The notes below the pieces were generated by a model, which searched no databases, was not told the DNA's origin, and saw only the letters and a list, made by a program, of their open reading frames with translations. Made by a program: the position numbers and the translations under genes. Shown piece by piece: positions 27,975-38,077 of a stretch of 64,000 nt of DNA (within the stretch, counting starts at the first letter, position 1; every line of letters starts with the position of its first letter). Source of the stretch: Sacculina carcini (Eukaryota; Arthropoda; Thecostraca; Sacculinidae); assembly GCA_916048095.2 (NCBI GenBank), contig OU696594.1:2628781-2692780 (forward strand). Direction: 5' to 3'.

Positions 27975-28486
27975 TTGCGTGGGATATTTGCCGATCGTTG
28001 ATCAACTGTCGAAACTCGCTGCCCGTGAATATTCGGAGCAACTTCTCGCGGTAAATTCAACGACTCAATCAATTGTCGCAGCTGTGCCCACCCTGCTGGC
28101 TCAGGAACACTTTTACGACGTCGGACAATATAGTTTACCAAGTCGACAATATTGCTCCGAGGAATTTGTGCGTGATTGAGATAAATGATACCAGTGTTGT
28201 TGTCCCATCTCAGCACAGTACTCAATTGGGAAAGCACGAATTGTGCGTGTTTTTTATAGCTTGACGGTACAAGTTGGAGCCATTTATCAGACTCTACAGA
28301 CGGAGCAGGAGCAGCGGACTGTTCAGGACGCCAGGCGTTCATGTAATCGATCCGTTTCGCTTCGGCATTCCCTGTAGACTTGTTGAGAATTTGCTCCAGA
28401 GCGGATGTGGGTGTGGCCATGGTTCGACCTTGCATTTCATCATATGTGGCTTGCGATAGGAGAACCATTCGTTGGAAGGCGCTCAT
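27959..28486 (-). CDS. Conserved Polinton protein of unknown role (PY-like)
   Basis: 175 aa. The layout matches a protein I recognise from many Polintons and adintovirus-like elements: an N-terminal motif MVLLSQATYDEM (7-18), a variable linker with AAPAPS, then a conserved region with KWLQLVPSSYKKHA (68-81), RSNIVDLVNYI (110-120) and PAGWAQLRQLIESLNLP (130-146). No enzymatic motif is visible; a virion-associated role is inference from its place in the set. Its ATG overlaps the stop codon of the preceding gene by one base (TAATG), and its last 16 nt overlap the integrase ORF. The tail after residue 146 looks unlike the family's usual ending and may be foreign sequence read after a small deletion. 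Confidence 0.7.
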   Translation of the reverse strand: MSAFQRMVLLSQATYDEMQGRTMATPTSALEQILNKSTGNAEAKRIDYMNAWRPEQSAAPAPSVESDKWLQLVPSSYKKHAQFVLSQLSTVLRWDNNTGIIYLNHAQIPRSNIVDLVNYIVRRRKSVPEPAGWAQLRQLIESLNLPREVAPNIHGQRVSTVDQRSANIPRKWIVG

Positions 28487-28815
28487 TACTTTGCAGACAG
28501 TATACAGCTTATAACCGATGCAACCACGGGTATAAGGGCGGATAAAAATTTTCCGCTTTGCACCAACACTCGTTGTTTTTTCTTCAGTGACGGACGTTTG
28601 TCACCCAATTTACGCAGTATTTTCTTGTATTTGGATAGGCGACGCTTTTGTTCTTTTTCCAAAGGGACGCGGTCTTGCAACAGGTTATGACAAATTTCAC
28701 AAATAGCCCGTATCAGAGCAGGGTCGTACGTGTTGAGAACGGCTTTTTGTTGACGTTGTGTGAGACGCGGAAGTGATTCGATTGTCGGCCAACAGCGTTG
28801 CAACGTCGACGACAT
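28486..28815 (-). CDS. Small basic protein with hydrophobic C-terminus, conserved in Polintons
   Basis: 109 aa. Three parts: a helical N-terminal region with QRQQKAVLNTYDPALIRAIC, a strongly basic middle (PLEKEQKRRLSKYKKILRKL, then PSLKKKQRVLVQ) and a hydrophobic tail with GKFLSALIPVVASVIS. This Lys-rich plus hydrophobic-tail pattern is common in animal Polintons and resembles small DNA- or membrane-associated core proteins of adenovirus-like virions; function is unproven. A TATAAATA box lies 36 nt upstream of the ATG, overlapping the end of the ATPase gene. The gene is joined to the next ORF by a one-base stop/start overlap. Confidence 0.75.
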   Translation of the reverse strand: MSSTLQRCWPTIESLPRLTQRQQKAVLNTYDPALIRAICEICHNLLQDRVPLEKEQKRRLSKYKKILRKLGDKRPSLKKKQRVLVQSGKFLSALIPVVASVISCILSAK

Positions 28816-28849
28816 GTTGACAAATGATTCACTTGTTCAACTATATGTG

Positions 28850-29509
28850 CTATTTATACCTCAAAGCGGGAAGATAAACTATTATGGGTTGTTCCAGCAC
28901 ATTGCTACGCACACGTAGTCTGTTGTCAGTTTGTTGACGCAAATCCACAAGCAAATGACCGTACATTTTCTTCATTACGTCTCTATAAACATCCATAATG
29001 AACCTGATATTATCTGGCATGTACTGTTGAGCAAATGCACGCAGAGGTGTTTGATCTCGAAAATTACGGAAAAATACATAATAATTTGTATTTAGGCTGA
29101 TTGTGCGGTAGTTGGGCGACTTGAGAAACGTGTTTTGGGTGACAAATAGTACACTCATGTTGTCGTGACGCGACGTTTTTGTAAACATGTCACGTACAAC
29201 TGGTCCTTCCACAGCATCCAGTAAGTCGTCGATAATGACCATGCAACCTTTACCGTATTTATGTTTGCTTGCCAATCGTTGAATTTCCTCATGCGATGGC
29301 ACCCCGTACTGCATCTCGTTAACTATATCCTTATTTATATGATCTGGCGCTGCAGTTCCGTGGCAATACAGTACATAATCGGGGCTTCGGGTGAGCACTT
29401 GGTCCGCCCGTGTCAGCATGTCGACTATAAATTGACTCTTGCCGGACCCTGAAGGACCGGACAAGATCATTGTGAACGGTGTAACAAGACGTGCGTCAAA
29501 CGTTTCCAT
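28850..29509 (-). CDS. FtsK/HerA-type DNA packaging ATPase (A32-like)
   Basis: 219 aa, normal for the Polinton/adintovirus ATPase. It is expected to drive genome packaging into the capsid by ATP hydrolysis. Walker A is GPSGSGKS at 18-25, Walker B is MVIIDDL at 90-96 with adjacent aspartates D94/D95, and a sensor-like TQN lies at 124-126. The C-terminal part is intact to VYLPALRYK. It sits between the core-protein cluster and PolB, and its 5' end overlaps a possible small ORF (29467-29736). A TATATAA-like element lies about 45 nt upstream. Confidence 0.93.
   Translation of the reverse strand: METFDARLVTPFTMILSGPSGSGKSQFIVDMLTRADQVLTRSPDYVLYCHGTAAPDHINKDIVNEMQYGVPSHEEIQRLASKHKYGKGCMVIIDDLLDAVEGPVVRDMFTKTSRHDNMSVLFVTQNTFLKSPNYRTISLNTNYYVFFRNFRDQTPLRAFAQQYMPDNIRFIMDVYRDVMKKMYGHLLVDLRQQTDNRLRVRSNVLEQPIIVYLPALRYK
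28851..28858 (-). promoter_or_regulatory. TATA box for the small basic protein gene
   Basis: GGTATAAATA on the minus strand, 36 nt before the ATG at 28815 and overlapping the ATPase stop codon (28850-28852). This spacing leaves a very short leader. Confidence 0.5.
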
Positions 29510-29736
29510 ACCCGCCGTACCGATGAAACTGATCTACGTTTAACTATAGGGGCATTATATAAAGTATGTTTTGCTGATGTGCGACCAGTTTTGCGCTGAA
29601 CATTACCAGCCAAACACCCGCGACGCTTAATCGAATCATATAACAATCCCACTATTACCAGCTCTGCAATTACACTTTCAACATAGTTGACAAGGAGCAA
29701 TAGTGATAATAGGAGCAACATTATATTCGTCACCAT
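29467..29736 (-). CDS. Possible small membrane protein overlapping the ATPase start
   Basis: 89 aa if the ATG at 29736 is used. The N-terminus is strongly hydrophobic (MVTNIMLLLLSLLLLVNYVE), a second hydrophobic stretch follows (VIAELVIVGLLYD), and the C-terminus is basic (KRRSVSSVRRVWKRL). That makes it signal-anchor-like rather than random CA-repeat translation. The ORF stays open far upstream only because of the (CA)n microsatellite, so the longer version is not real. It overlaps the ATPase by 43 nt and contains the ATPase TATA-like motif, which argues against it. No family recognised. Confidence 0.3.
   Translation of the reverse strand: MVTNIMLLLLSLLLLVNYVESVIAELVIVGLLYDSIKRRGCLAGNVQRKTGRTSAKHTLYNAPIVKRRSVSSVRRVWKRLTHVLLHRSQ
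29554..29563 (-). promoter_or_regulatory. Possible TATA element upstream of the ATPase gene
   Basis: The minus strand reads CTTTATATAATGCC about 45 nt before the ATPase ATG at 29509. A weak but correctly spaced TATA-like motif. Confidence 0.35.
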
Positions 29737-29798
29737 CTCGGTGATTGTCAATTGAATGACACACATACACATCAACACTTGTATATTAAAGCTTGCAC

Positions 29799-29870
<72 letters not shown>

Positions 29871-29921
29871 CACGCACATACACACCAAAGCATGTATACA
29901 CATCAACACTTTTATATTTAT

Positions 29922-29977
<56 letters not shown>

Positions 29978-30012
29978 GAAACATGTATACACACCAACAC
30001 TTTTATATTTAT

Positions 30013-30076
<64 letters not shown>

Positions 30077-30097
30077 AACACTTTGATATTTATATAA
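29799..30097. repeat. (CA)n microsatellites embedded in a three-copy minisatellite
   Basis: CA tracts at about 29799-29867, 29924-29976 and 30015-30074 alternate with a repeated spacer of the type CATGTATACACATCAACAC + TTTTATATTTATATAA. The array spans most of the ATPase-PolB gap. Confidence 0.85.
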
Positions 30098-30340
30098 CAC
30101 ACTAACACAGCTAACACACTAGCACAACTAACACATCTAACACACTAGCACAACTAACACACAGCTAACACACTAGCACAACTAACACACTAACACCGCT
30201 AACACTTATATATTAAAAACCAATACATCGAGCACAACTAACACACCTAGCACAACTAACGCTGGTAACACAGCAAATAAGTAGCAATAAATAACGATGA
30301 TGATGATGTCGGTCGGTCGGTCGGTCAGTCGATGAAGCCA
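30097..30340. repeat. Degenerate AACACACTAGCACAACT minisatellite and (GGTC)n tract
   Basis: Irregular repeats of CTAACACACTAGCACAA run to about 30275, then GATGATGATG and (GGTCGGTC)n end just at the PolB stop codon region. No coding potential seen. Confidence 0.7.
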
Positions 30341-33300
30341 TACGGGAAGGTGCGATAATCGGGAAGGACCCTGCGTTTACTGGACACTAACCTATTAATT
30401 TTTTCCCCTCCCACCGTAATTATCTTAAAATCTACAGTCTTTTTAAATTGTCGAAAGGGGACTTTGATTGTGGACCCAGGCGCCTCTAACAAGGATCGGA
30501 AAGCGTCCAAGGAAATAAGCTGCTGCGTGTCGTGTGTTTGTGTGATGCCGCGCATTTTTACTATAGTCTTGGTGCCCCCGTCTGGTGTGTGTACAGTAAA
30601 AGCGTAATTTTTGGGAGACAGGCAGACTATATGAGAAATATAGCTGCCTGCCCCGAAACAAGTCAGTTCGTCAGTCATGTCGCCGAGAAAGTGTGATGTG
30701 TGTATGCGCGGCATTTCTGGTGATGCTTTGTAAATGACTGAATCTGTGTCACAGTATATTAGCTGAAAAGGATTAAGGCGTTGCAGGAAAGAGTAAAGAT
30801 AAAGTCGGGATTGGCAAGTGACAAAGGCAGCAAGGATTATGTTAGTTTTAAGCGGACCGGCCACAGTCTTGTCTTGTCGATGGGAATACGTCAGCCTCCA
30901 TACATCGTGCATTATGCTGTCCCCCTCACTATCGTCAGCCACCGATATGAGGTCACACGCGGAGACCTCCATGTCGGGATCCTCCAGCAGATCGTAAACA
31001 CGACGCATGGAAGTGACGTATTCAGTCTGCCCCAGGTTTGCGCGCTGAGCCAGCTTGCCCCACTGGCTGTTGAGGCACAATTTGGCCACAGCTCTCAGGC
31101 CCGGATTCCTCTCAATGATCGGCAGGGTTATACCCTCACGCGCTTCGAGAGTCTGTCTGTAGTCGTGTCGGTCGTCGTCAGTCTGCACGTGAGTGGGATA
31201 ACCCTCGGCGCCGACCTTGAGGGCGTAAAACTTGTTTACATATTCTGCAAACAATCCGCCTGCCTCGCCGTCGTTGAGCTGTGTGGTGTTGGCAAAGTGC
31301 CAGAACTCGTGGATGGAAGTGAGCCGATACCCCAACCCCAAAGCTTTTGCTACTTCCAGCGACACCCAGCTGGAAGTGAGACTGCGCTCCTCGTCCGAAT
31401 GGTGACACTGCGGCGACCTCGTGGTGAAATTGCCACCGATACCCTGCTCGGCACATGTTCTACACAGGGTGAACATGAGGCGGTCGTTGATGCGTGCGGG
31501 AAGGACGGGAACGTGAAGATTATGCGGAGGGAGAATTGTGCAATAAATGATGCCGAAATATTTGTGAAAATCTGTGATGGGAGGACGGAAAATGTGAGAA
31601 GGATGACCGAGGGGAAATTTTCCGTTTTTAAGGATGTAAGGATACAAGGAGCACACATCAACGTACTCGATCCGCTCGTCACCAGCACATTCGGCATAGT
31701 GACGAAACACCTCTGTTCGCCCTCCGTAGAACGCGTCCCGAACATTCATCGGCGGCAAGACTTGCACTGCATCGGCGCGACAACGTTGGTCGTCATCGTC
31801 TCGAAGCAGTGCATCAAATTCACACTCCCAGATGGTGATGAGAGTTGTGTCGGGTCGGGCTCGCAGTATCGCCAGACGAGCCATGGTGCCATCATATAGA
31901 TGGCGCGTTGATGGAGCCCCACTGTTCATGACATAGCGACAGTTTTTGCTGGCGCAGAGACACTTACCGGAATGCCGATGACCATGAAAGTAGCAACCGA
32001 GAAACTCGAAAAGCAGGTGTTGGTCTCCCACTTTGGCATAGCCGTCCACTTTGTACGACCCAATACGCACCTCACCAGAGTTCAATGCGTGCTGGATATT
32101 GATATCGCGAGACGACGCCTCCAGTTCCAGCCACTGGATCGATTTCTTCGAGTAGTTGCCACATGGTCGGTAGTGCTCATGGCTTGGTATCAACGCGACG
32201 CTGTCTTTGCGCAGAAACTTTTGACGCCACACCTCATGACACGCAGATGGAAGCGTGATGCTCTGAAATGGGTCCACCTCAGTCACCTCGATGAATTGTT
32301 GGCGGAAACGCATACTACCGAGACGAAGTACATTGACATCGTCGCGGCAGTACGCTCCCATTTCCTGGCGCAGGTCATACTGCCGGCCCACCTGCGAGGC
32401 ATGCCAAGTGAGAAACTCGGCGTGCTGTTCGGTGGACATGCGACCCGGATCGAACATATCGGCTGAAGGAAAAGGACCTACATAATTTTGATTGTCCGTA
32501 GTGTTGAGGAGGTGAGGGAAGAAACCTTTACGGACAGGAATGTTGAACGTTTTGGAAAATTTCGCAAGAGGCATAGGAAGGAAACTGAATGAATCAATGA
32601 AACGGAGTTTGGAATTTATAAATTTCATGGAGAGGATTTTTCTGCCGTTCATGATCAGGTCTGGCACCACACCTTGGCTCAACGCGTAATTGGCAACAAT
32701 GTTGTTGTCATAACCTTGGGCATAATGGGCAATGGCTTTCGCGTCCTTGAGCGTGAAAAGCCACTGACCAAAGTCTTGTCTTGTCGTTGGGCCAGAGAAC
32801 ACATGTTCGTGCTGCTCTGTCCCACAGTCAGTGCATGGCCGGTCAATACGATCAAAGCAGGACTCACAACATACGTGTGCGACACAATGATTGGGTATGT
32901 GAAGGTTGGTGCTGGTGTCAATCATACACTCAAAGTCGTAAAAGATATAGATTTGTTTTTTGTTGACAGAAGATTGATGCGAAGGTTGGAGAAAGCAACG
33001 ATGGACGTTTTCCGCACCTATGAGCTCGTGGTTCGTGACTCGTTCACGACAGTAAGGGCATATGTGAGTGCCACAGATATGGCGACTTTTGTACGTAGGG
33101 TACAAAATATCACCACATCTTGGACACCCACGCCGCACCTTACAGCGTGATTGTTTGTGAGCCTCGAAACAGGAGCTGGAAATGAAATCTAAACTACATT
33201 CGGGACAATGGGTTAACGCACCTTCCCGCTGGCATCGATGAGGCGCACCGCAGTCCTTGCAACCTCCGGCACAGGTATGTTGACGAGGATGAGTGTAGCG

Positions 33301-34403
33301 CGTTTGGCATTCCTCGCAGAAATATTTCGTGTCGAGGAATGCCTTGATCTTCGTGATGACGTCGAAATGGTGATGGTGATGATACAAATATAGATGATGA
33401 TGTCCTGTGCCTGAAACACACACATGCGAATTAATGTAAATGGAATTATATTAATGCAAATAATTAACGCTAACGGAATATTTTTTCGAATTACTCACCG
33501 AAGGTTGCGCCGAGTCGCCCAAAATGATCCGTCGAGTAGACATGGACCCGGTACTCCGACCAACCAGCCACCAACTTTTGGAGCTCCCGCATGCCCATGC
33601 TGGGCAGGGAAAAGTCTACCCCGGAATGTTCACACAATTCCCTGGCCTCAGACATGAAACTTGCGGGGTCCCTTGCCAGACGATGCATCCGCACACGGAA
33701 GGCGCTCGACGCGGCGTGGCTCTCCGCAATGTACCTGGCAGCAGCCAGTGCCCGGGGCAAACACTGTGTGCCAAGTACACGGAAGAAACAGTTCTTCCGG
33801 GAGAACCACGTGGCGAAATCGCCGGTGTTCTTGAGTCGCGCCGAGCCCTCCATTTCGTCGTCCGGGATGTCGTGCGGTGGACGTCTGGCAATATGCGTCA
33901 CCTTGAGCACGAGACTGGAATTGCCAGTGATAAACGACGCGTTGGACTGCGCAATTTTTTCCAGTCTGTAAAACAACATAAAATATTTTTAAACACTTGA
34001 TGTAGTCAAACGAAATCGTAACATATAATCAAATATGCAATCTTGCTCACCTCTGTGCCAAGAGTGACGCCGTGAAATCTTTGGCTGGTCGGGGCACCAC
34101 GTAGGCGTCATGCTGGATGTTGCTGTTGGACAGTGTGACGCCTACCAGGTCCTCAGGATGCACACCCTCCTTGATGGTGTTGATGAGGGTGTCCATTGTG
34201 GTTTCGATCGAGCGGATGCATTGTCGGATGTCGTCGGGTCGTGTAAAGTTAAGATGAATGATGAAGGCTTTTACTAATGTTCTATATCTACGACTATAAT
34301 ATTCACTAATCTTTCTAAGGTCTATACTAACATTCCCCACCATAGCTACGTCCCTAATTTTCTCTACCACTTCGTCAACCTCCAACTGCCTCTTTCCTGC
34401 CAT
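30325..34403 (-). CDS. polB: Protein-primed DNA polymerase B (PolB), three exons
   Basis: Exons 34403-34051, 33965-33499 and 33410-30325; total 3,906 nt, 1,301 aa. It replicates the element by protein-primed synthesis. Exons 1-2 carry the N-terminal region, including LLAQRLEKIAQSN (across the first junction) and GTQCLPRALAAARYIA, both typical of Polinton PolB. Exon 3 has a Cys/His-rich zinc-finger array, then exonuclease motifs YDFECMID (about D432/E434), GYDNN (about 508) and YCRDDVNVL (about 631). Polymerase motif A is VDVCSLYP (about D858), motif B is KLCLNSQWGK (about 1050-1059) and motif C is YCDTDS (about D1161/D1163). Phases at both junctions keep the frame, and the second joins HFGRLGATF to the conserved HHHFDVITKIKAFL region. 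A TATATAAA box lies 65 nt upstream. No frame defect is seen. Confidence 0.93.
33411..33498 (-). other. PolB intron 2 (88 nt, GT-AG)
   Basis: Donor CTTCG|GTGAGTAA, acceptor TGTGTGTTTCAG|GCACAGG. It splits a Gly codon (G|GC). Unspliced exon 2 would stop at the TAA within the donor. Confidence 0.9.
33966..34050 (-). other. PolB intron 1 (85 nt, GT-AG)
   Basis: Donor CAGAG|GTGAGC, acceptor TTGTTTTACAG|ACTGG, with an AT-rich interior. It interrupts an Arg codon (AG|A) within the conserved LLAQRLEKIAQSN block. Confidence 0.88.
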
Positions 34404-34629
34404 ACTGAATAATTATACAAACTAGCGTGAGCAATGAGTGAATGATTTATGCTTAAGGGAACCGCAGTTTATATACCCACGCTGACGTGTCACTAATGTA
34501 AGCAGTTTGTTCGGTGCGCGCCACGCCCTGGTAACTGTATTCCTTATAAGGTCAGTCTTAGTCACTGATTCAACTAGACCGCACCAAAATTTACTGCAAC
34601 GATTAACATGTGTGTATGTGTGTGTGTGT

Positions 34630-34703
<74 letters not shown>

Positions 34704-34928
34704 ATCAGCCGATATCTGATCAAGGTGAAGCTTTCCGTTGTTATAGAAACTAGTGTGTGTGTGTGTATGAAAGAAAAAAAAATGGAAGCGACTTGCTGCG
34801 GGTGTATGTGTTCAAGTTTAAAATGGTTGTTGACAAACAGCTCGACTAAACTGATAGAAGGGTGCGGTCAAACTGGTTAATCAAAGAGTGTGACAAAAAC
34901 GTGCACTAGCGCGTGCGCGCGACCGCGC

Positions 34929-34964
<36 letters not shown>

Positions 34965-35024
34965 GTTTGAATAAAAGCATAGTGTTCACAGCCTTGTGCT
35001 CACAAACGATAAACGTCAGGTATC
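34404..35024. promoter_or_regulatory. Divergent intergenic region between the two gene blocks
   Basis: About 620 bp separating minus-strand PolB from the plus-strand block. It holds the PolB TATA box, two (GT)n microsatellites (34608-34700 and 34931-34962) and a GCGCGTGCGCGCGACCGCGC stretch at about 34911-34930. Any bidirectional regulation is inference from layout. Confidence 0.5.
34468..34475 (-). promoter_or_regulatory. TATA box for PolB
   Basis: The minus strand reads GGGTATATAAACTGC, with the TATA element 65 nt before the PolB ATG (34403), inside the divergent control region. Confidence 0.6.
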
Positions 35025-35561
35025 ATGAAGATAACCATAACATTTGGAGAGAAGTGGGCTGAGTTAGAGACTGTGGTGGTGGAAACACCAACCACTCTAC
35101 TTACCCCCCAAGCAATGGGCTTGTATATAGCCCATATAACAAGGGGGGTAACTAGAGGGATGGACGATTTTGGAGGGGTGGTCACCATAAGTACCAGCAA
35201 CGCAACCACCACCACGACAGCTGGCGTCACAAACACCACCACCACCAACGCACAGGAGGATTCAGACACCACGGACTTTGAACCTCTCATCCCCCCCCCA
35301 CAGAACGAGAGCGAGGAAGAGGCTTTTTCCCAGGATGCTCAACCGCTCGTGACGCATTTCACCCGAAGGTAAGGCATCTATTTGACATCGAATCTTATGC
35401 TGATGATACTATTCACGTTACTCTATATAATTTACTTTATTGACTTAAAAATTACCTGCATGATAGTGTATTTTACCACTTGTATTTATGTGTGTGTGTG
35501 TGTGTGTGTCACCAGAGCGGTCCGTCCCATACCACCATTCAAGAGGCGGTGTATAGAGTAG
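35025..35561 (+). CDS. Small acidic, Thr-rich protein, probably two exons; unknown function
   Basis: First exon 35025-35368, second 35516-35561, together 129 aa. The N-terminus MKITITFGEKWAELETVVVE is followed by a Thr/Asn-rich linker and an acidic stretch (EDSDTTDFEPLIPPPQ, NESEEEA). The unspliced frame ends at the TAA inside GAAG|GTAAGG, a good donor. A (GT)n-rich intron of 147 nt ends CACCAG, and the second exon adds a basic tail (AVRPIPPFKRRCIE) before TAG. It is the first plus-strand gene, opposite PolB. No domain recognised. Without the splice it is 115 aa. Confidence 0.5.
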
Positions 35562-36203
<642 letters not shown>

Positions 36204-37691
36204 ATGAATGAGTTTTATGTAACGTTGCCAAGTGTGGCAAGCACTAAGACCTTCGCACATAACACCACCGCTGAATTCTCGGTGAATCTCGCTCAGCCTT
36301 TATGCTTAGATACACAACAATGGCAAGTGGCCTTACACTCTGTTTTACTGCCCACCAACTGGCTGACCCTCAACAAAGATATAATATTTTCAGAGTACAG
36401 TCCAAATACGGACGATCTCAATAAATCATCAACAGTGTATGCTGGCAAGTATACTGTGGATACGTTCATTTCGGCGCTACAAACGCATGTGAATAGCGAT
36501 CATGTGAAAGTAAAAGTATCACGAGACAATCATTTATGGCTGGAGGCTACAAACATTGTGTTGCACATAAGCGAACAATTTTCCCGACTATTGCATGTCA
36601 ACGGATCGATAGCACACTCGACACGACGATATCGCTATGCACATTATGGTGTGTTTGACGCCAGCGATATCACTATGATCATGTCCACACCGTTTCCGTT
36701 GGACCCAGCCTCGACGCAATTGTTGACTATCGAAACAGATCTTGTAGCTGCACAAATTGTCAACCGCTCACTGCAACCACAACTCCGTCAAATACATGTG
36801 ATTAATACGTCGCCTATACAAGAATTGGTATTTAATCAAATGTATTATAAACCTTTGTCACATTCCAATATATCTACTGTTCAGGTAAAAATCCTTGACG
36901 AATCCCGTAAGAAATTCTCTTTCACTACCGGCCCAGGGCTAATTTTGACGCTGCATTTTCGAAAAATGTCCAGCCAATGCTTCTATGTGTCGTTGGACAG
37001 TTCGAGCTGTCTGCATCTTTATCCTGGAAACACTGCATCTCAATTTCGTGTTCAGCTACCGGCACCACTGAATCTAGATCGTTCGTGGACTGTTGGACTG
37101 GCCGAAATCACATTTTCCGCTCGCTGGCTGAATGTAGAAAATCGTATGAATGAATTCGAGATTGATGGTGAGACATTCCAACTCATCACTGGGCACTACA
37201 TGTCCAATCAGGCGCTGCTGGAAAATTTCCACTATGTTTGCGGTAGACAAGTGCTCACTCTGGATACTGGTGGACATGTATGGTGTGGGGACACTGACGT
37301 ATCAGTAAGCACCAAAATAGCTAGGGCTCTTGGGTTCACCAGCCACGTAGTGTCAGATAGTCGCGTTGTTATTGAAAAACATACACGCTCGTCGAATGTG
37401 ATGGATGTAAGTCGACTCAACCCAACATTTTTGTATATCTACATGGACAAGCTACAGGCGCAGATGGTTGGTGATACTATGGCTCCGGTATTACGTGTTG
37501 TCAGTCCGTACACGAACGATATACAATCACCTCAAATTCATCGAACATTCAATCAAATTCAGTATGTACCGCTGGAAGATGAGTTCATTACCGATCTGGG
37601 AGTGCATATAAGACAAAGCAATGGACAATTGGTTCCATTTCACCACGGTTGTTCGTACCTGACACTACATTTTATGCAAAAACAACAATGA
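36204..37691 (+). CDS. Tandem fusion of two penton (minor capsid) proteins
   Basis: 495 aa from the ATG at 36204; the longer open frame upstream is microsatellite translation. Both halves have the full Polinton penton layout. Half 1 (residues 1-253) runs from FYVTLPSVAS and WQVALHSVLLPTNW to LILTLHFRK. Half 2 (254-495) starts with its own Met and runs from FYVSLDSSSCLHLYPGNTAS and WTVGLAEITFSARW, through MVGDTMAPVLRVV, to SYLTLHFMQKQQ. Each half equals a normal single penton of about 240-270 aa. The junction codons are CGA AAA ATG, so a stop was apparently lost or never present. Half 2 is closer to the usual family pattern. The product would form capsid vertices. The stop overlaps the next ATG (ATGA). 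Confidence 0.85.
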   Translation: MNEFYVTLPSVASTKTFAHNTTAEFSVNLAQPLCLDTQQWQVALHSVLLPTNWLTLNKDIIFSEYSPNTDDLNKSSTVYAGKYTVDTFISALQTHVNSDHVKVKVSRDNHLWLEATNIVLHISEQFSRLLHVNGSIAHSTRRYRYAHYGVFDASDITMIMSTPFPLDPASTQLLTIETDLVAAQIVNRSLQPQLRQIHVINTSPIQELVFNQMYYKPLSHSNISTVQVKILDESRKKFSFTTGPGLILTLHFRKMSSQCFYVSLDSSSCLHLYPGNTASQFRVQLPAPLNLDRSWTVGLAEITFSARWLNVENRMNEFEIDGETFQLITGHYMSNQALLENFHYVCGRQVLTLDTGGHVWCGDTDVSVSTKIARALGFTSHVVSDSRVVIEKHTRSSNVMDVSRLNPTFLYIYMDKLQAQMVGDTMAPVLRVVSPYTNDIQSPQIHRTFNQIQYVPLEDEFITDLGVHIRQSNGQLVPFHHGCSYLTLHFMQKQQ

Positions 37692-38077
37692 CAAATTCTC
37701 AGTTGATATTTCGAGGTCCAATGATACAGCGTGGTAGCGGACTTGGGAGTATTTTTAGAGGCTTAATGAGAGTGGTGGTACCCGCCATCAAAACTGTTGC
37801 CAAACAACCTCTGACAAAACATCTGGCCAAATCCGCCTTGAAGACGGGGGTACGCACACTGCAAGACGTTCTCGACGGAGAAAATGCAAGTCAAGCCGTC
37901 CGCAATCGCTCTCGACACGAAGCTAAACGTATTCTTCGAACCAGTATAAATAGTATAAATCGTGCGACGAATCAATCAGTCTCTCGACGACCGACAAAAC
38001 GAAAAGGTGTTGGTCAACGACGTCAACAGGAACGCGACATCTTTGACAATGCAAAACGTAGACGAATGCGCTTGTGA
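37688..38077 (+). CDS. Basic Gly-rich virion protein (pX/pVI-like)
   Basis: 129 aa from ATG 37688, which overlaps the penton stop (ATGA); an earlier in-frame start lies inside the penton gene and is unlikely. The N-terminus has an amphipathic Gly-rich stretch (IQRGSGLGSIFRGLMRVVVP), a middle with LAKSALKTGVRTLQDVLDGE, and a very basic C-terminus (RRPTKRKGVGQRRQQERD, NAKRRRMRL). This pattern is conserved next to the capsid gene in animal Polintons and resembles adenovirus pX/pVI minor core or membrane-lytic proteins. Role inferred. The last 29 nt overlap the major capsid gene. Confidence 0.75.
   Translation: MTNSQLIFRGPMIQRGSGLGSIFRGLMRVVVPAIKTVAKQPLTKHLAKSALKTGVRTLQDVLDGENASQAVRNRSRHEAKRILRTSINSINRATNQSVSRRPTKRKGVGQRRQQERDIFDNAKRRRMRL

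Noticed and set aside
29739..30117. Long poly-Cys-Val and poly-Thr-His ORFs on both strands
   Set aside because: They are translations of (CA)n/(GT)n microsatellites, which contain no stops in several frames. Only the non-repetitive 29467-29736 part was kept, as a weak candidate.
30781..31899. 372-codon ORF antisense to PolB
   Set aside because: It lies entirely within the polymerase coding strand complement, has no domain, and PolB motifs on the minus strand are unambiguous.
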